The notes under the pieces are model-generated. The model searched no databases. It saw only the letters and a list, made by a program, of their open reading frames with translations, and had not been told where the DNA came from. Shown here piece after piece: positions 25,392 through 33,850 of a stretch of 64,000 bases of DNA (positions within the stretch are counted from its first letter, which is position 1; the number at the start of each line of letters is the position of its first letter). The position numbers were made by a program, and so were the translations under genes. Source of the stretch: an uncultured Rhodospirillaceae bacterium (GTDB lineage Bacteria > Pseudomonadota > Alphaproteobacteria > Azospirillales > Azospirillaceae); assembly GCA_937927415.1 (NCBI GenBank), contig CALBDS010000045.1, positions 1 through 64,000 of the forward strand. Reading direction: 5' to 3'.

Positions 25392-27893
25392 ATGTCCGGC
25401 ATCACTCGGCTGCTGCAACGCAGAAGCCTTCTTTCCGCCAGCAGCCCCGCCGTTCTTCTGGCCGCCATGGCCCTTTCCATGGCCGCGGGTGAGGCCTCCG
25501 CCCAGGTCAACAGCCTGTCCGTTACCGGCGGGACGCTGGTCAATCAGGGGCTGGTCGGTGTCGGCCGGATGTCGGCCAGCCTGCGCGACAAGTACGGCGA
25601 AACCTTTGGCTCGATGTCGGGCATGACGTTTGATGCCAAGACGTGGCGGCGCACCGGCGACAGCTACACCGGCACGATGTTCGCGCTGCCCGACCGAGGC
25701 TACAATGTCACCGGCACCACCGACTACCGCCCCCGCTTCAACACCATTGCGCTGAGCTTCACCCCCTACACCGGCTCCGCCGCGGTCAGCCAGCAGAATC
25801 AGGTGTCCGCGACCCTGGCCGACACCACCCTGTTCACCGAAGCGAACGGGACGGTCCTGACCGGGCTGGATCCGGCACCGCGGACCGGGGTGCGGCCCGC
25901 CACCGCCACCCTGCCGGTGCTGCCGCAGGCCTACAACGGCAAGATCAGCCTGGACCCGGAAGGCATCGTCCGCCTGTCGGACGGCAGCTTCTTCGTCAGC
26001 GACGAATACGGCCCCTACATCTACCGTTTCTCGTCCACGGGCACGATGATGTCCGCCATCCAGCCGCCGGCAGCACTGCTGCCCTTCCGCAACGGCACGG
26101 TGGATTTCTCCTCCAACAACCCAGGCACGGGCCAGCCGACCCCCACCCCGGCCGATCCGACCACGGGCCGCCAGAACAACCAGGGGCTGGAAGGTCTGGC
26201 CATCACCCCCGACCAGAAGCAGCTTGTCACCCTGCTGCAAAGCGCCACGCGCCAGGACGGCGGCACCGGCGGTTCGTCGGCCACGCGCTACAACACGCGC
26301 ATGCTGGTCTACAACGTCGAAAATCCATCCGCCCCGACGCTGGTCGGTCATTACGTGGTCCAGCTTCCGCGGTTCACCACCGGCAGCGGCGCCACCAACG
26401 TGGCGGCGCAAAGCGAGATGCTGGCCCTGAACGGCACCCAGTTCCTGGTGCTGTCGCGTGACAGCAACAACGGCCAAGGGTTGTCCGGCGCCACCTCGCG
26501 CTATCGCAGCATCGATTTCGTCGATATCTCCAACGCCACCAACCTCGTCGGCACGGCGTACGAGGGGACGACGCCGGTCGCCCCCGGCGGGTCGCTGGTC
26601 GCGTCGGTCACGCCGGTCAGCTACACCCGCTTCCTCGACATCAACAACAACGCGCAACTGAACCGCTTCGGCCTGCACAACGGCGCTCCCAACAACACCA
26701 CCAACCTGTCGGAAAAGTGGGAGGCGCTGGGGCTGTTGCCGGTGCTGGAAGCCTCGGCACCCGACGATTTCTTCCTGTTCGTCGGCAACGACAATGACTT
26801 CATGACCACCAACGGCTATCAGGTCGGCGCCCCCTATAACGCCGGGGCCGACGTGGACACCATGCTGCTGGTCTATCGCCTGACGCTGCCCACCTATGTG
26901 GACCCGGTGGCGGTGGAATCGCTGCAACAGACCGCATTGCCGCTGGCCCGCGGGATCCACAGCGCCACCATCGACATGGCCGGCACCAACACCCGCATGC
27001 TGGAGGATCACCTGTCGTCCCTGGCACTGGCCCGTCCGGCTGGCGGCAAGACCGACGGCATGGGGTTGAGCCTGTACGCCACGGGGGATCTGAATTTCAG
27101 CAACCCCCGCAACGCGCGGGATACGGCCAGCGGCAATTCCGACGCCCGCGGGGTGATGGTGGGTGCAGACCTGCAGGTGTCGGATGCGGTCACCGTCGGT
27201 CTGGCCGTGGGGCTGGGCAGCGCCGACGCCACGGTGGGCGACATCGGCCGGGCCGACCTGCGGTCGGTTTCGGTCAACCCCTATGTGGCGGCGGGACTGG
27301 GTCGTTTCAGTGGCAGCCTGTCCTTCTCCTATGCCTGGAACGACTACAGCCGGATCACCCGCGACACCGGGGCTTACGGCCTTGTGGCCCATGGCGATAC
27401 CGACGGGCGGACGCTCAGCACCGGCCTGAACGCCGGCTATGAGCTGGGGGACGGGGCGTGGTCCTATGGCCCGGTGGCCGGGGCGCGCTACACCCGGATC
27501 ACGGTGGACGGCTATACCGAACGCGACGCCATCCATCTGAACGCCGCCATGCCCGGCGTCACCCTGAACGGGTGGAGCGTGATGGCCGGCGGGCAGGTGT
27601 CCAAGCGGTTCCACACCGACACCCTGGATATCATCCCGCAGCTTCGCCTGGGCTATGAATGGAGCCGCTTCAACGGCGGCGACACCCTGTCGGCGTCCCT
27701 GGCCAATCGCCCGTCCATGGCCATCGCCCGCGTCAGCCGCGACCTGGGCAGCCTGGATCAGGACGGGGTGCGGCTCGCCGCCAGCGTGACCCTGGCCCAA
27801 GGCCCCCTGGCGTGGAAGGTCGGTTACGACGGCAAGTACGGGTCCGATGTGGTCAACCACAACCTGCTGACCACGCTGCAATACGCGTTCTGA
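25392..27893 (+). CDS. Autotransporter with esterase-like (phytase-type) passenger domain
   Basis: An 833-residue type V secreted protein. A long signal peptide ends near residue 38 (AAGEASAQV). Residues about 60-490 resemble the 'esterase-like activity of phytase' beta-propeller family: FALPDRGYNVTGTTDYRPRF, ISLDPEGIVRLSDGSFFVSDE, QGLEGLAITPDQKQLVTLLQ, and near the end LFVGNDNDFMTTNGYQ. From about 540 a C-terminal autotransporter beta-barrel is evident, with alternating strands ending LLTTLQYAF (terminal aromatic). The passenger should be exposed at the surface; its substrate is unknown, and phosphatase or esterase activity is suggested only by family. It stands alone, with a hairpin after the stop. 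Confidence 0.85.
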   Translation: MSGITRLLQRRSLLSASSPAVLLAAMALSMAAGEASAQVNSLSVTGGTLVNQGLVGVGRMSASLRDKYGETFGSMSGMTFDAKTWRRTGDSYTGTMFALPDRGYNVTGTTDYRPRFNTIALSFTPYTGSAAVSQQNQVSATLADTTLFTEANGTVLTGLDPAPRTGVRPATATLPVLPQAYNGKISLDPEGIVRLSDGSFFVSDEYGPYIYRFSSTGTMMSAIQPPAALLPFRNGTVDFSSNNPGTGQPTPTPADPTTGRQNNQGLEGLAITPDQKQLVTLLQSATRQDGGTGGSSATRYNTRMLVYNVENPSAPTLVGHYVVQLPRFTTGSGATNVAAQSEMLALNGTQFLVLSRDSNNGQGLSGATSRYRSIDFVDISNATNLVGTAYEGTTPVAPGGSLVASVTPVSYTRFLDINNNAQLNRFGLHNGAPNNTTNLSEKWEALGLLPVLEASAPDDFFLFVGNDNDFMTTNGYQVGAPYNAGADVDTMLLVYRLTLPTYVDPVAVESLQQTALPLARGIHSATIDMAGTNTRMLEDHLSSLALARPAGGKTDGMGLSLYATGDLNFSNPRNARDTASGNSDARGVMVGADLQVSDAVTVGLAVGLGSADATVGDIGRADLRSVSVNPYVAAGLGRFSGSLSFSYAWNDYSRITRDTGAYGLVAHGDTDGRTLSTGLNAGYELGDGAWSYGPVAGARYTRITVDGYTERDAIHLNAAMPGVTLNGWSVMAGGQVSKRFHTDTLDIIPQLRLGYEWSRFNGGDTLSASLANRPSMAIARVSRDLGSLDQDGVRLAASVTLAQGPLAWKVGYDGKYGSDVVNHNLLTTLQYAF

Positions 27894-27900
27894 TGAAAGC

Positions 27901-27943
27901 CTCCCATCCCCGGCGGAACCTGTTGTCCGCTGGGGATAGGGAG
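27901..27943 (+). terminator. GC-rich hairpin after the autotransporter gene
   Basis: CTCCCATCCCCGGCGGA (27901-27917) pairs with TCCGCTGGGGATAGGGAG (27926-27943), with a few bulges. It follows the stop by a few bases and likely ends transcription; there is no T-run. The next gene (TerB-like) starts 70 bp later. Confidence 0.5.
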
Positions 27944-28013
27944 TGCATCTCTTGCATAGCTGGCGCGCGCCCCCATATGGGCGGGCACCAACAACCAATC
28001 AGAGGCTGAACCG

Positions 28014-28439
28014 ATGGGCCTGTTCGATATGTTCAAGGGGGGTGCACCCCTGGACATCACCCCGCGCCGGGCGCTGGTGATCTCGCTCCTGCATTGCATG
28101 GCGTCGGACGGCGAACTCGATCCGGAAGAGATCGGCCATCTTTTGTCCGTGATGGGCCGCTCGGCCACGCGGGACGAGTTGGACCGCTGCGTGAAGCACG
28201 CCCGCAGCGTGCCGGTGGATGCGTTCCTGGCCGAGGCCACGCCCAAGCTGACCGAGCCGCAGCGCCTGTGCATTCTGCTGAACATGATCGACAGCGCCAT
28301 GGCCGATGGCGAGGCCGAACAGGGCGAGCGTGACCTGATCGTCAAGTTCCAGCAGGCTTTCGGCTTCGACGATGCCACGCTGGAGCCACATTTCCGCACG
28401 CTGCTGGCCAAGAACGAACGTTCGATCCTGGACGCGTAA
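28014..28439 (+). CDS. TerB-like domain protein
   Basis: A 141-residue all-helical protein of the TerB family. Typical features are two acidic, calcium/metal-like motifs: MASDGELDPEEIGHL and MIDSAMADGEAEQGERDLI. TerB-like proteins occur with tellurite resistance and stress systems, and many standalone ones have no known function. No ter operon is nearby, so it should be called a stress-associated or hypothetical TerB-like protein. The ATG is 7 bases after GAGGCTGAACCG. A long palindromic repeat follows. Confidence 0.85.
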   Translation: MGLFDMFKGGAPLDITPRRALVISLLHCMASDGELDPEEIGHLLSVMGRSATRDELDRCVKHARSVPVDAFLAEATPKLTEPQRLCILLNMIDSAMADGEAEQGERDLIVKFQQAFGFDDATLEPHFRTLLAKNERSILDA

Positions 28440-28512
28440 GACGGAAGAGCCGCCCTGCATCCGCGGGGCGGCTCCAGGGCAACGAACTCAGGTTAACGAA
28501 CCGGGACAACTC

Positions 28513-28685
28513 CCCTCTCCCCGCCGGGGAGAGGGCAGGGTGAGGGCCGATTTTCGCGCCGAAGGCCCGAAAATTGAGCCGTCAGGCTCTCCAAACCTCA
28601 AATTTGGGGTTGCTTTGCAACGGATTTCGGGCCTACGGCGCGAAATCCGGCCCTCACCCTCTCCCTCTCCCGGGGCGGGAGAGGG
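28513..28685. repeat. Long palindromic intergenic repeat, copy B
   Basis: A 173-bp element bounded by hairpins of the form CCCTCTCCCC/GGGGAGAGGG (28513-28535) and CCCTCTCCCGGGGCGGGAGA (from 28663). Between them two arms (28540-28571 and 28626-28657) form an almost perfect inverted repeat: GTGAGGGCCGATTTTCGCGC on the left, GCGCGAAATCCGGCCCTCAC on the right. A central GAGCCGTCAGGCTC hairpin and a GTTGC/GCAAC hairpin complete it. Copy A at 13030-13217 has the same order of parts. It separates the TerB-like gene from a convergent chemoreceptor gene, so it may also act as a bidirectional terminator. Confidence 0.8.
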
Positions 28686-28738
28686 AAAATGAACCTGAAC
28701 TTGTTGCCCTGGGGGCGGCTCTTTCCTGTCCCGTGCCG

Positions 28739-30430
28739 TCAGCCTGCGGCCTTGCGCAGTTCGGCGATCACCCCGGTCACCTCGCGCATCAGGTCGGCGG
28801 AATTGCTGTCCACCGTATGGCTGACCCCGGCGATTCCGGCGGCGGCGGAGGCGGTGCCGTCCACGTCGGCGCTGACGGTTTCGATGTCCCGCTCCACCCC
28901 CGACACCGCGGTGGCGGCGCGGGTGATGCCGGTGCTGACGTCGGCCAGGGCGGCGTTCTGCTGTTCCACCGCGGCGGCCACCTGGGTGGAGGTTTCGTCC
29001 ACAGCGTTGATGGTGCCCGATATGCCGTCGATGGCGGTCACCACGTCGGCGGTTTCCCGCTGCACCATGTCCAGGATGTGAACGATATCCTCGGTCGCCT
29101 TGGCGGTCTGGTTGGCCAGGCTCTTGACCTCGGTGGCGACCACGGCGAAGCCCTTGCCGGCCTCGCCCGCACGGGCCGCTTCGATGGTGGCGTTGAGCGC
29201 CAGCAGGTTGGTTTGCGCCGCGATGGCCTCGATCAGCCCCACGGCGTCGGCCACCTTGGCGGCGGCGTCGGACAGTTGACGCACCGATCGGGTGGCGGTG
29301 GCGGCCTGGGTCTTGGCCGCCCCGGCGATGCGCGCGGCCCCCGTCACCTGCCGCCCGATTTCCCGCGAGGAGGCGGAAATCTCCTCCGCCGCCGCGGCCA
29401 TGGATTCCACGATGGCCATCGCCTCCGCTCCTGCGCGGGCCACGTCGGCGCTTTTGCGGGTGGCGCTCTCGGCCTTGGCGGTCAGGGCGTCGGCGGACTC
29501 CCGCAGGGTCCCGGCCTGGGCCGACAGGGATGCGGCGATGCGGCTGACGCGGCTTTCCAGACTGTCGGCCAGACCGGCCAGCATGCTGCACTCGCGCCGG
29601 TGGGCCTCGGCGTCGGCGCGTTCCTGGTCCAGCTTCAGCGCCCGGTTCTCCTGCCCGCGGCTGCGGAACACCTCCACCGTGCGGGCCATGTTGCCGATCT
29701 CGTCCTGGCGGGTGGTCATGGGGCAGGGCTGATCCAGGTCGCCGTCGGCGATGCTCTGCATCCGGCGGCTCAGCACGTCCAGCGGCACCCGGACCGAGCG
29801 GGCCAGGAAGAACGACAGCACCGCCATCATCAGCCCCACGCCCAGGGCGAAGGTGCCGGCCCGTTGGATCTCGGTCCAGAAGGCGGCGTCCACATTGTCG
29901 ATGTAGACGCCGGTGCCGAACAGCCAGCCCCAATCCGGCGACACGCGGGCATAGCCCAGCTTGGGCACCGGCTGGTCATGACCGGCCTTGGGCCAGTCGA
30001 AATCAACGAAACGCCCACCCTTGCGGTCCGGCCCGAACAGAAGCTGGATCACCGGGCGACCCTTGGGATCCTTGAAATCCCGCAGGTTCTTGCCCACCAG
30101 CTCGGGCTTGGCGCCATGGGCCACCACGGTGCCGTCCATGTCATAGACATAGAAGTATTCGGTCCCGTCGAAACGGATGGCGGTCAGGGACCGGCGGGCG
30201 AGGCGCTGGGCCTCGTCGCGGGAAATCTCGCCCTTGGCGGCGGCGGTTTCCAGATCGGCGATCATGGTGGCCGCACTGTCCACCACCGCTTTCAGCTTCT
30301 GGCGGTTCGCCTCCATGATCTGGTCACGGGTGGACAGGGCGGAAAACGCCGCCATGGCGCCGACGCACAGGAACACGACCAGGGGAAACAGGGCGAATTT
30401 CGCGCGAACGGACAGTCTGAAGGACGGCAT
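28739..30430 (-). CDS. Methyl-accepting chemotaxis protein, single-Cache sensor
   Basis: A 563-residue chemoreceptor. An N-terminal membrane helix (FALFPLVVFLCVGAMAAF) is followed by a periplasmic sCache-type domain (GTEYFYVYDMDGTVVAHGAK, then PDWGWLFGTGVYIDNVD), a second helix (ALGVGLMMAVLSFFLA), HAMP (RSVRVPLDVLSRRMQSIADG) and the signalling domain. Its hairpin tip is the conserved IAAQTNLLALNATIEAARAG with GEAGKGFAVVATEVKSLA. sCache domains often bind small carboxylates, but the ligand cannot be read here. The start at 30430 (MPSFRLSVRAK) is preferred because GGGGAGG precedes it by 6 bases; ATGs at 30448 and 30445 lie upstream. No CheB/CheR pentapeptide is visible. Confidence 0.93.
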   Translation of the reverse strand: MPSFRLSVRAKFALFPLVVFLCVGAMAAFSALSTRDQIMEANRQKLKAVVDSAATMIADLETAAAKGEISRDEAQRLARRSLTAIRFDGTEYFYVYDMDGTVVAHGAKPELVGKNLRDFKDPKGRPVIQLLFGPDRKGGRFVDFDWPKAGHDQPVPKLGYARVSPDWGWLFGTGVYIDNVDAAFWTEIQRAGTFALGVGLMMAVLSFFLARSVRVPLDVLSRRMQSIADGDLDQPCPMTTRQDEIGNMARTVEVFRSRGQENRALKLDQERADAEAHRRECSMLAGLADSLESRVSRIAASLSAQAGTLRESADALTAKAESATRKSADVARAGAEAMAIVESMAAAAEEISASSREIGRQVTGAARIAGAAKTQAATATRSVRQLSDAAAKVADAVGLIEAIAAQTNLLALNATIEAARAGEAGKGFAVVATEVKSLANQTAKATEDIVHILDMVQRETADVVTAIDGISGTINAVDETSTQVAAAVEQQNAALADVSTGITRAATAVSGVERDIETVSADVDGTASAAAGIAGVSHTVDSNSADLMREVTGVIAELRKAAG

Positions 30431-30539
30431 GGACAGCCTCCCCATCATGCAAACTACATCTTATGGTCTATGCGACCCTAGCATGATGGATGAGCGTTCA
30501 GGGGTCAAATATCCCGATTTCCTGGGACATTTTTGTCGC

Positions 30540-30573
30540 GGCAGCGCCCTTATCCGGTGATAAGGGCGCTGCC
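30540..30573. terminator. Perfect 15-bp hairpin downstream of tyrS
   Basis: GGCAGCGCCCTTATC pairs perfectly with GATAAGGGCGCTGCC around a CGGT loop. It lies 35 bp past the minus-strand tyrS stop, between tyrS and the chemoreceptor. On the minus strand no T-run follows, so it may act by structure alone or mark an RNA 3' end. Confidence 0.6.
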
Positions 30574-30607
30574 GCCAGAGAGTGCCGCTATGAATGGATG
30601 GGGCGGA

Positions 30608-31861
30608 TCACACCGCCTTGATGAGCGCGTGCTTCTTCTTGCCGAACGACAGCTTGATGACCCCATCGGCGGTAAGGTCGGCGGCGGTGGCGCGCGCGGC
30701 CTCGTCGGTGATGGCGCCGTCGTTGATCTTGAGGGCGGCTTCCTTGATCTTGCGGCGGCTTTCGCCCTTGGATGCGGTCAGCCCGGCGGTGACGAACAGG
30801 TCGGCCAGCGCGATCCCGGCCTCAAGATCGGCCCGCGGCACTGCGATGGTGGGCAGCCCTTCGGCCGCGGCCCCCTGCTCGAAGGTGCGGCGCGCGGTTT
30901 CCGCCGCCTCGTTCGCGGCCGCGTCCCCATGGCACAGGGCGGTGACGGCGGTGGCCAGGATCTTCTTGGCCTCGTTGATCTCCGCCCCCTGCAGGGCTTC
31001 CAGGCGCGCCACCTCGTCCAGCGGCAGTTCGGTGTAGAGCCGCAGGAACCGGCCGACGTCGGCATCCTCGGTGTTGCGCCAGTACTGCCAGAACTCGTAC
31101 GCGCTGAGCCGGTCGGCGTTCAGCCACACCGCGCCCGAGGCGGTCTTGCCCATCTTCGCCCCCGACGCCGTGGTCAGCAGGGGGGATGTCAGGCCGTACA
31201 CCTCTTTCTGGTCGGTGCGGCGGGTCAGTTCGACGCCGTTGACGATGTTGCCCCACTGGTCCGACCCGCCCATCTGGATCAGGCAGTTCTTGCGGCGCGA
31301 CAGCTCCATGAAGTCGTAGGCCTGGAGGATCATGTAGTTGAATTCCAGGAACGTCAGCGGCTGTTCACGGTCCAGCCGGATCTTCACCGAGTCGAAGCTC
31401 AACATCCGGTTGATGGTGAAATGGCGGCCCACGTCGCGCAAAAACGGGATGTACTGCAACCCGTCCAGCCAGTCGGCGTTGTTCACCATGATGGCGTCGG
31501 TGGGGCCGTCGCCAAAGGTCAGATACTTGCTGAACACGGTTTTGATGCCGGCCATGTTACGGGCAATCTGGGCGTCATCCAGCAGCGGGCGGCTTTCGTC
31601 GCGGAAGCTGGGATCGCCGATGCGCGTGGTGCCGCCGCCCATCAGCACGATGGGGCGGTGCCCGGTTTTTTGCAGCCAGCGCAGCATCATGATCTGGATC
31701 AGGCCGCCGGCGTGCAGGCTGTCGGCGGTGCAGTCGAAACCGATATACGCCGAAACCGGCCCCTGGGCCAGACGGGCGTCCAGCCCCTCCAGATCGGTGC
31801 ACTGGTGGATGAAGCCGCGCTCGGTCAGCGTGCGCAGGAAATCCGATTTCAGGGTGGTCAT
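30608..31861 (-). CDS. tyrS: Tyrosyl-tRNA synthetase
   Basis: A 417-residue class I synthetase that charges tRNA-Tyr. The HIGH-type motif appears as DCTADSLHAGGL (His-Ala-Gly-Gly) and the KMSKS-type motif as KMGKTASGAVWLN; both are variants seen in alphaproteobacterial TyrRS rather than the enteric forms. The tyrosine-binding segments YDFMELSRRKNCLIQMGGSD and QWGNIVNGVELTRR are present. The C-terminal S4-like RNA-binding domain ends in IKLSFGKKKHALIKAV. The ATG at 31861 has AAGGCGG upstream. It is divergent from anmK (128 bp). Confidence 0.96.
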   Translation of the reverse strand: MTTLKSDFLRTLTERGFIHQCTDLEGLDARLAQGPVSAYIGFDCTADSLHAGGLIQIMMLRWLQKTGHRPIVLMGGGTTRIGDPSFRDESRPLLDDAQIARNMAGIKTVFSKYLTFGDGPTDAIMVNNADWLDGLQYIPFLRDVGRHFTINRMLSFDSVKIRLDREQPLTFLEFNYMILQAYDFMELSRRKNCLIQMGGSDQWGNIVNGVELTRRTDQKEVYGLTSPLLTTASGAKMGKTASGAVWLNADRLSAYEFWQYWRNTEDADVGRFLRLYTELPLDEVARLEALQGAEINEAKKILATAVTALCHGDAAANEAAETARRTFEQGAAAEGLPTIAVPRADLEAGIALADLFVTAGLTASKGESRRKIKEAALKINDGAITDEAARATAADLTADGVIKLSFGKKKHALIKAV

Positions 31862-31989
31862 GGCTTGTGTCCGCCTTACTCCGCAATGAGGCTGCTGCTG
31901 TTAGCACGATACGCCGAGGCGGACAATCCGGGTGCTTGCCGTTATGCTCGCCCGCGCAGAATTGACGGGTGGAAGAAGGAGACACGGGA

Positions 31990-33072
31990 ATGCAGACGGT
32001 CATCGGTCTGATGAGCGGCACCTCCATGGACGGCATCGACGCCGCCCTGCTGCGCACCGACGGGCAGGGGCGGGTGGAGCCGGGGGCGTTCCTGTCCATT
32101 CCGTACGACGATGGTTTCCGCGCCCGCCTGCGCGCCTGCCTGGGGGGTGGGGGGGATGTGCCCGATGTGGAGCACGCGCTGACCGACCTGCACGCCGAGG
32201 CGGTGGCCCGCCTGCTGGACCAGACGGGGCTGGAGGCCAGGGCGGTGGACCTGATCGGCTTTCACGGCCACACCATCCTGCACGCGCCCGAGGTCCGGCG
32301 CACCTGGCAGATCGGCGACGGGGCGCGGCTGGCGCGGCTGACCGGCATCCCCGTGGTCCATGATTTCCGCTCCGCCGATGTCGGTGCCGGCGGGCAGGGG
32401 GCGCCGCTGGTGCCGCTCTATCACCGGGCGCTGGTGCAGAACGCCGGGCTGGACACCCCGGTGGCGGTGCTGAACATCGGCGGTGTCGCCAACGTCACCT
32501 GGATCGGGCCGGGGGCGGGGGAGGCGGCGGCGGTGGTCGCCTGCGACACCGGCCCCGGCAACGCCCTGATCGACGATTGGGTGCTGGCCCGCACCGGCGA
32601 ACGCTTCGACCGCAACGGCGCTCTGGCCCGTAGCGGAGCCGTCCACGCGCTGGAACTGACCACCCTGCTGGACCATCCCTATTTCGACCGTCCGGCGCCC
32701 AAGGCACTGGACCGCGACGCCTTCGACCCGGCGCCGGTGGCCGCACTGTCGGACGCCGACGGGGCGGCGACGCTCACCGCCTTCACCGCCTTTGCCGTGG
32801 AGCGGGTGCTGCCCCACCTGCCGGCCCCGCCGCGGCGCTGGATCGTCACCGGCGGCGGCCGCCACAACGCCACCTTGATGGCGATGCTCGCCGACCGCCT
32901 GCGGGCACCCGTCATCCCCACCGAAGAGGTGGGATGGAACGGCGACGCGCTGGAGGCACAGGCCTTCGCCTATCTGGCGGTGCGCAGCCGGTTGGGCCTG
33001 CCGCTCAGCCTGCCCGGCACCACGGGGGTGCCCGAACCGCTGACCGGCGGGCGGTATTCGACCCCGGCGTGA
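31990..33072 (+). CDS. anmK: Anhydro-N-acetylmuramic acid kinase
   Basis: A 360-residue ASKHA-fold kinase that phosphorylates and opens 1,6-anhydro-MurNAc to MurNAc-6-phosphate in peptidoglycan recycling. Characteristic motifs are MQTVIGLMSGTSMDGIDAAL at the N-terminus (phosphate loop), VLNIGGVANVTWI, ACDTGPGNALIDDW and WIVTGGGRHNATLM. The ATG at 31990 has an AAGGAG site about 8 bases upstream; an ATG at 31969 lacks one. The tyrS-anmK divergent pair is common in alphaproteobacteria. Confidence 0.96.
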   Translation: MQTVIGLMSGTSMDGIDAALLRTDGQGRVEPGAFLSIPYDDGFRARLRACLGGGGDVPDVEHALTDLHAEAVARLLDQTGLEARAVDLIGFHGHTILHAPEVRRTWQIGDGARLARLTGIPVVHDFRSADVGAGGQGAPLVPLYHRALVQNAGLDTPVAVLNIGGVANVTWIGPGAGEAAAVVACDTGPGNALIDDWVLARTGERFDRNGALARSGAVHALELTTLLDHPYFDRPAPKALDRDAFDPAPVAALSDADGAATLTAFTAFAVERVLPHLPAPPRRWIVTGGGRHNATLMAMLADRLRAPVIPTEEVGWNGDALEAQAFAYLAVRSRLGLPLSLPGTTGVPEPLTGGRYSTPA

Positions 33073-33114
33073 ACATGGTATAGTGTAACATAATATCGCT
33101 TGGGATGGCTGGAA

Positions 33115-33120
33115 TATAAT
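33115..33120 (+). promoter_or_regulatory. Putative -10 element in the AT-rich gap before the carbonic-anhydrase-like gene
   Basis: TATAAT occurs within an unusually AT-rich 129-bp gap. It is a consensus -10 hexamer, but no good -35 lies 16-18 bases upstream. The AT bias contrasts with flanking genes and suggests a promoter for the Tat-exported protein. Confidence 0.35.
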
Positions 33121-33201
33121 TTCTGAAAAAAGAAAGCCTTGTTCATCCTTCTTAATGGTAAAACCTTACTCCATCGGGGTTACCTACGATTGGGGAGAGG
33201 G

Positions 33202-33774
33202 ATGAGCCATCACACCAAGGGATGCTGCGGGGAAATCGTTTCGCGGGGCTTGACCGGGTTGCGCGGGCCGCTGGACCGGCGCCGCTTTCTGACGCTGGCG
33301 GCTTTGGGCGGCGGTGTCGCCCTGTTGAGCGCCACGCCGTTGCGCCACGCCGCCGCGGCGGGCAATGTGGAGGCGCTGCTGCTGTCGTGCATGGACTATC
33401 GTCTTGTGGACGATACCGCCCGCTATATGGACCAGCGGGGCATGACCAACAATTACGACCATGTGATCCTGGCCGGCGCCAGCCTGGGCGCGCTGACCGA
33501 CAAGGCGCCGTCCTGGCAGACGGCGTTCTGGGATCATGTGGATGTGGCGAAGAAGCTGCACCACATCCAGAAGGTCATCATCATGGATCACCGGGACTGC
33601 GGCGCCTACCGCGTGTTCCTGGGCCTGGATCTCAAGGATGATCCGGTTCGGGAAAAGCAGGTCCACACCGAACAGCTTCTGAAGCTGGCGGCGGCGGTCA
33701 AGGAAAAGCACCCCGACCTGGGCGTGGAAACCCTGCTGATGGCGCTGGACGGTTCGGTGGAAACCTGCGTCTGA
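33202..33774 (+). CDS. Tat-exported beta-carbonic-anhydrase-like protein
   Basis: A 190-residue protein with a twin-arginine signal (DRRRFLTLAAL, residues 25-35, then a hydrophobic stretch to about 54), so it should be exported folded. The mature part has the beta-class carbonic anhydrase zinc pattern CMDYR (Cys63, Asp65, Arg67) and HRDC (His130, Cys133). It also has VILAGASLGA and VIIMDHRDCGAYR. At about 135 mature residues it is shorter than usual cytosolic beta-CAs (about 200). It may hydrate CO2 in the periplasm or be a zinc-binding relative. ATG 33202 has GGGGAGAGG just upstream; an in-frame ATG at 33139 is less likely. A strong hairpin follows. Confidence 0.8.
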   Translation: MSHHTKGCCGEIVSRGLTGLRGPLDRRRFLTLAALGGGVALLSATPLRHAAAAGNVEALLLSCMDYRLVDDTARYMDQRGMTNNYDHVILAGASLGALTDKAPSWQTAFWDHVDVAKKLHHIQKVIIMDHRDCGAYRVFLGLDLKDDPVREKQVHTEQLLKLAAAVKEKHPDLGVETLLMALDGSVETCV

Positions 33775-33792
33775 CGGTCTTAGGGACTGAAT

Positions 33793-33836
33793 ACCGCCCC
33801 GCCCCCGGTTCCGAACAGGACCGGGGGCGGGGCGGT
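33793..33836. terminator. Bidirectional 17-bp stem-loop terminator
   Basis: ACCGCCCCGCCCCCGGT (33793-33809) pairs perfectly with ACCGGGGGCGGGGCGGT (33820-33836) across a 10-base loop. It lies between two convergent genes (stops at 33774 and 33851), so it probably terminates both. There is no T-run on either side except GTTTC after it. Confidence 0.7.
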
Positions 33837-33850
33837 GCCGTTTCAGGGCG

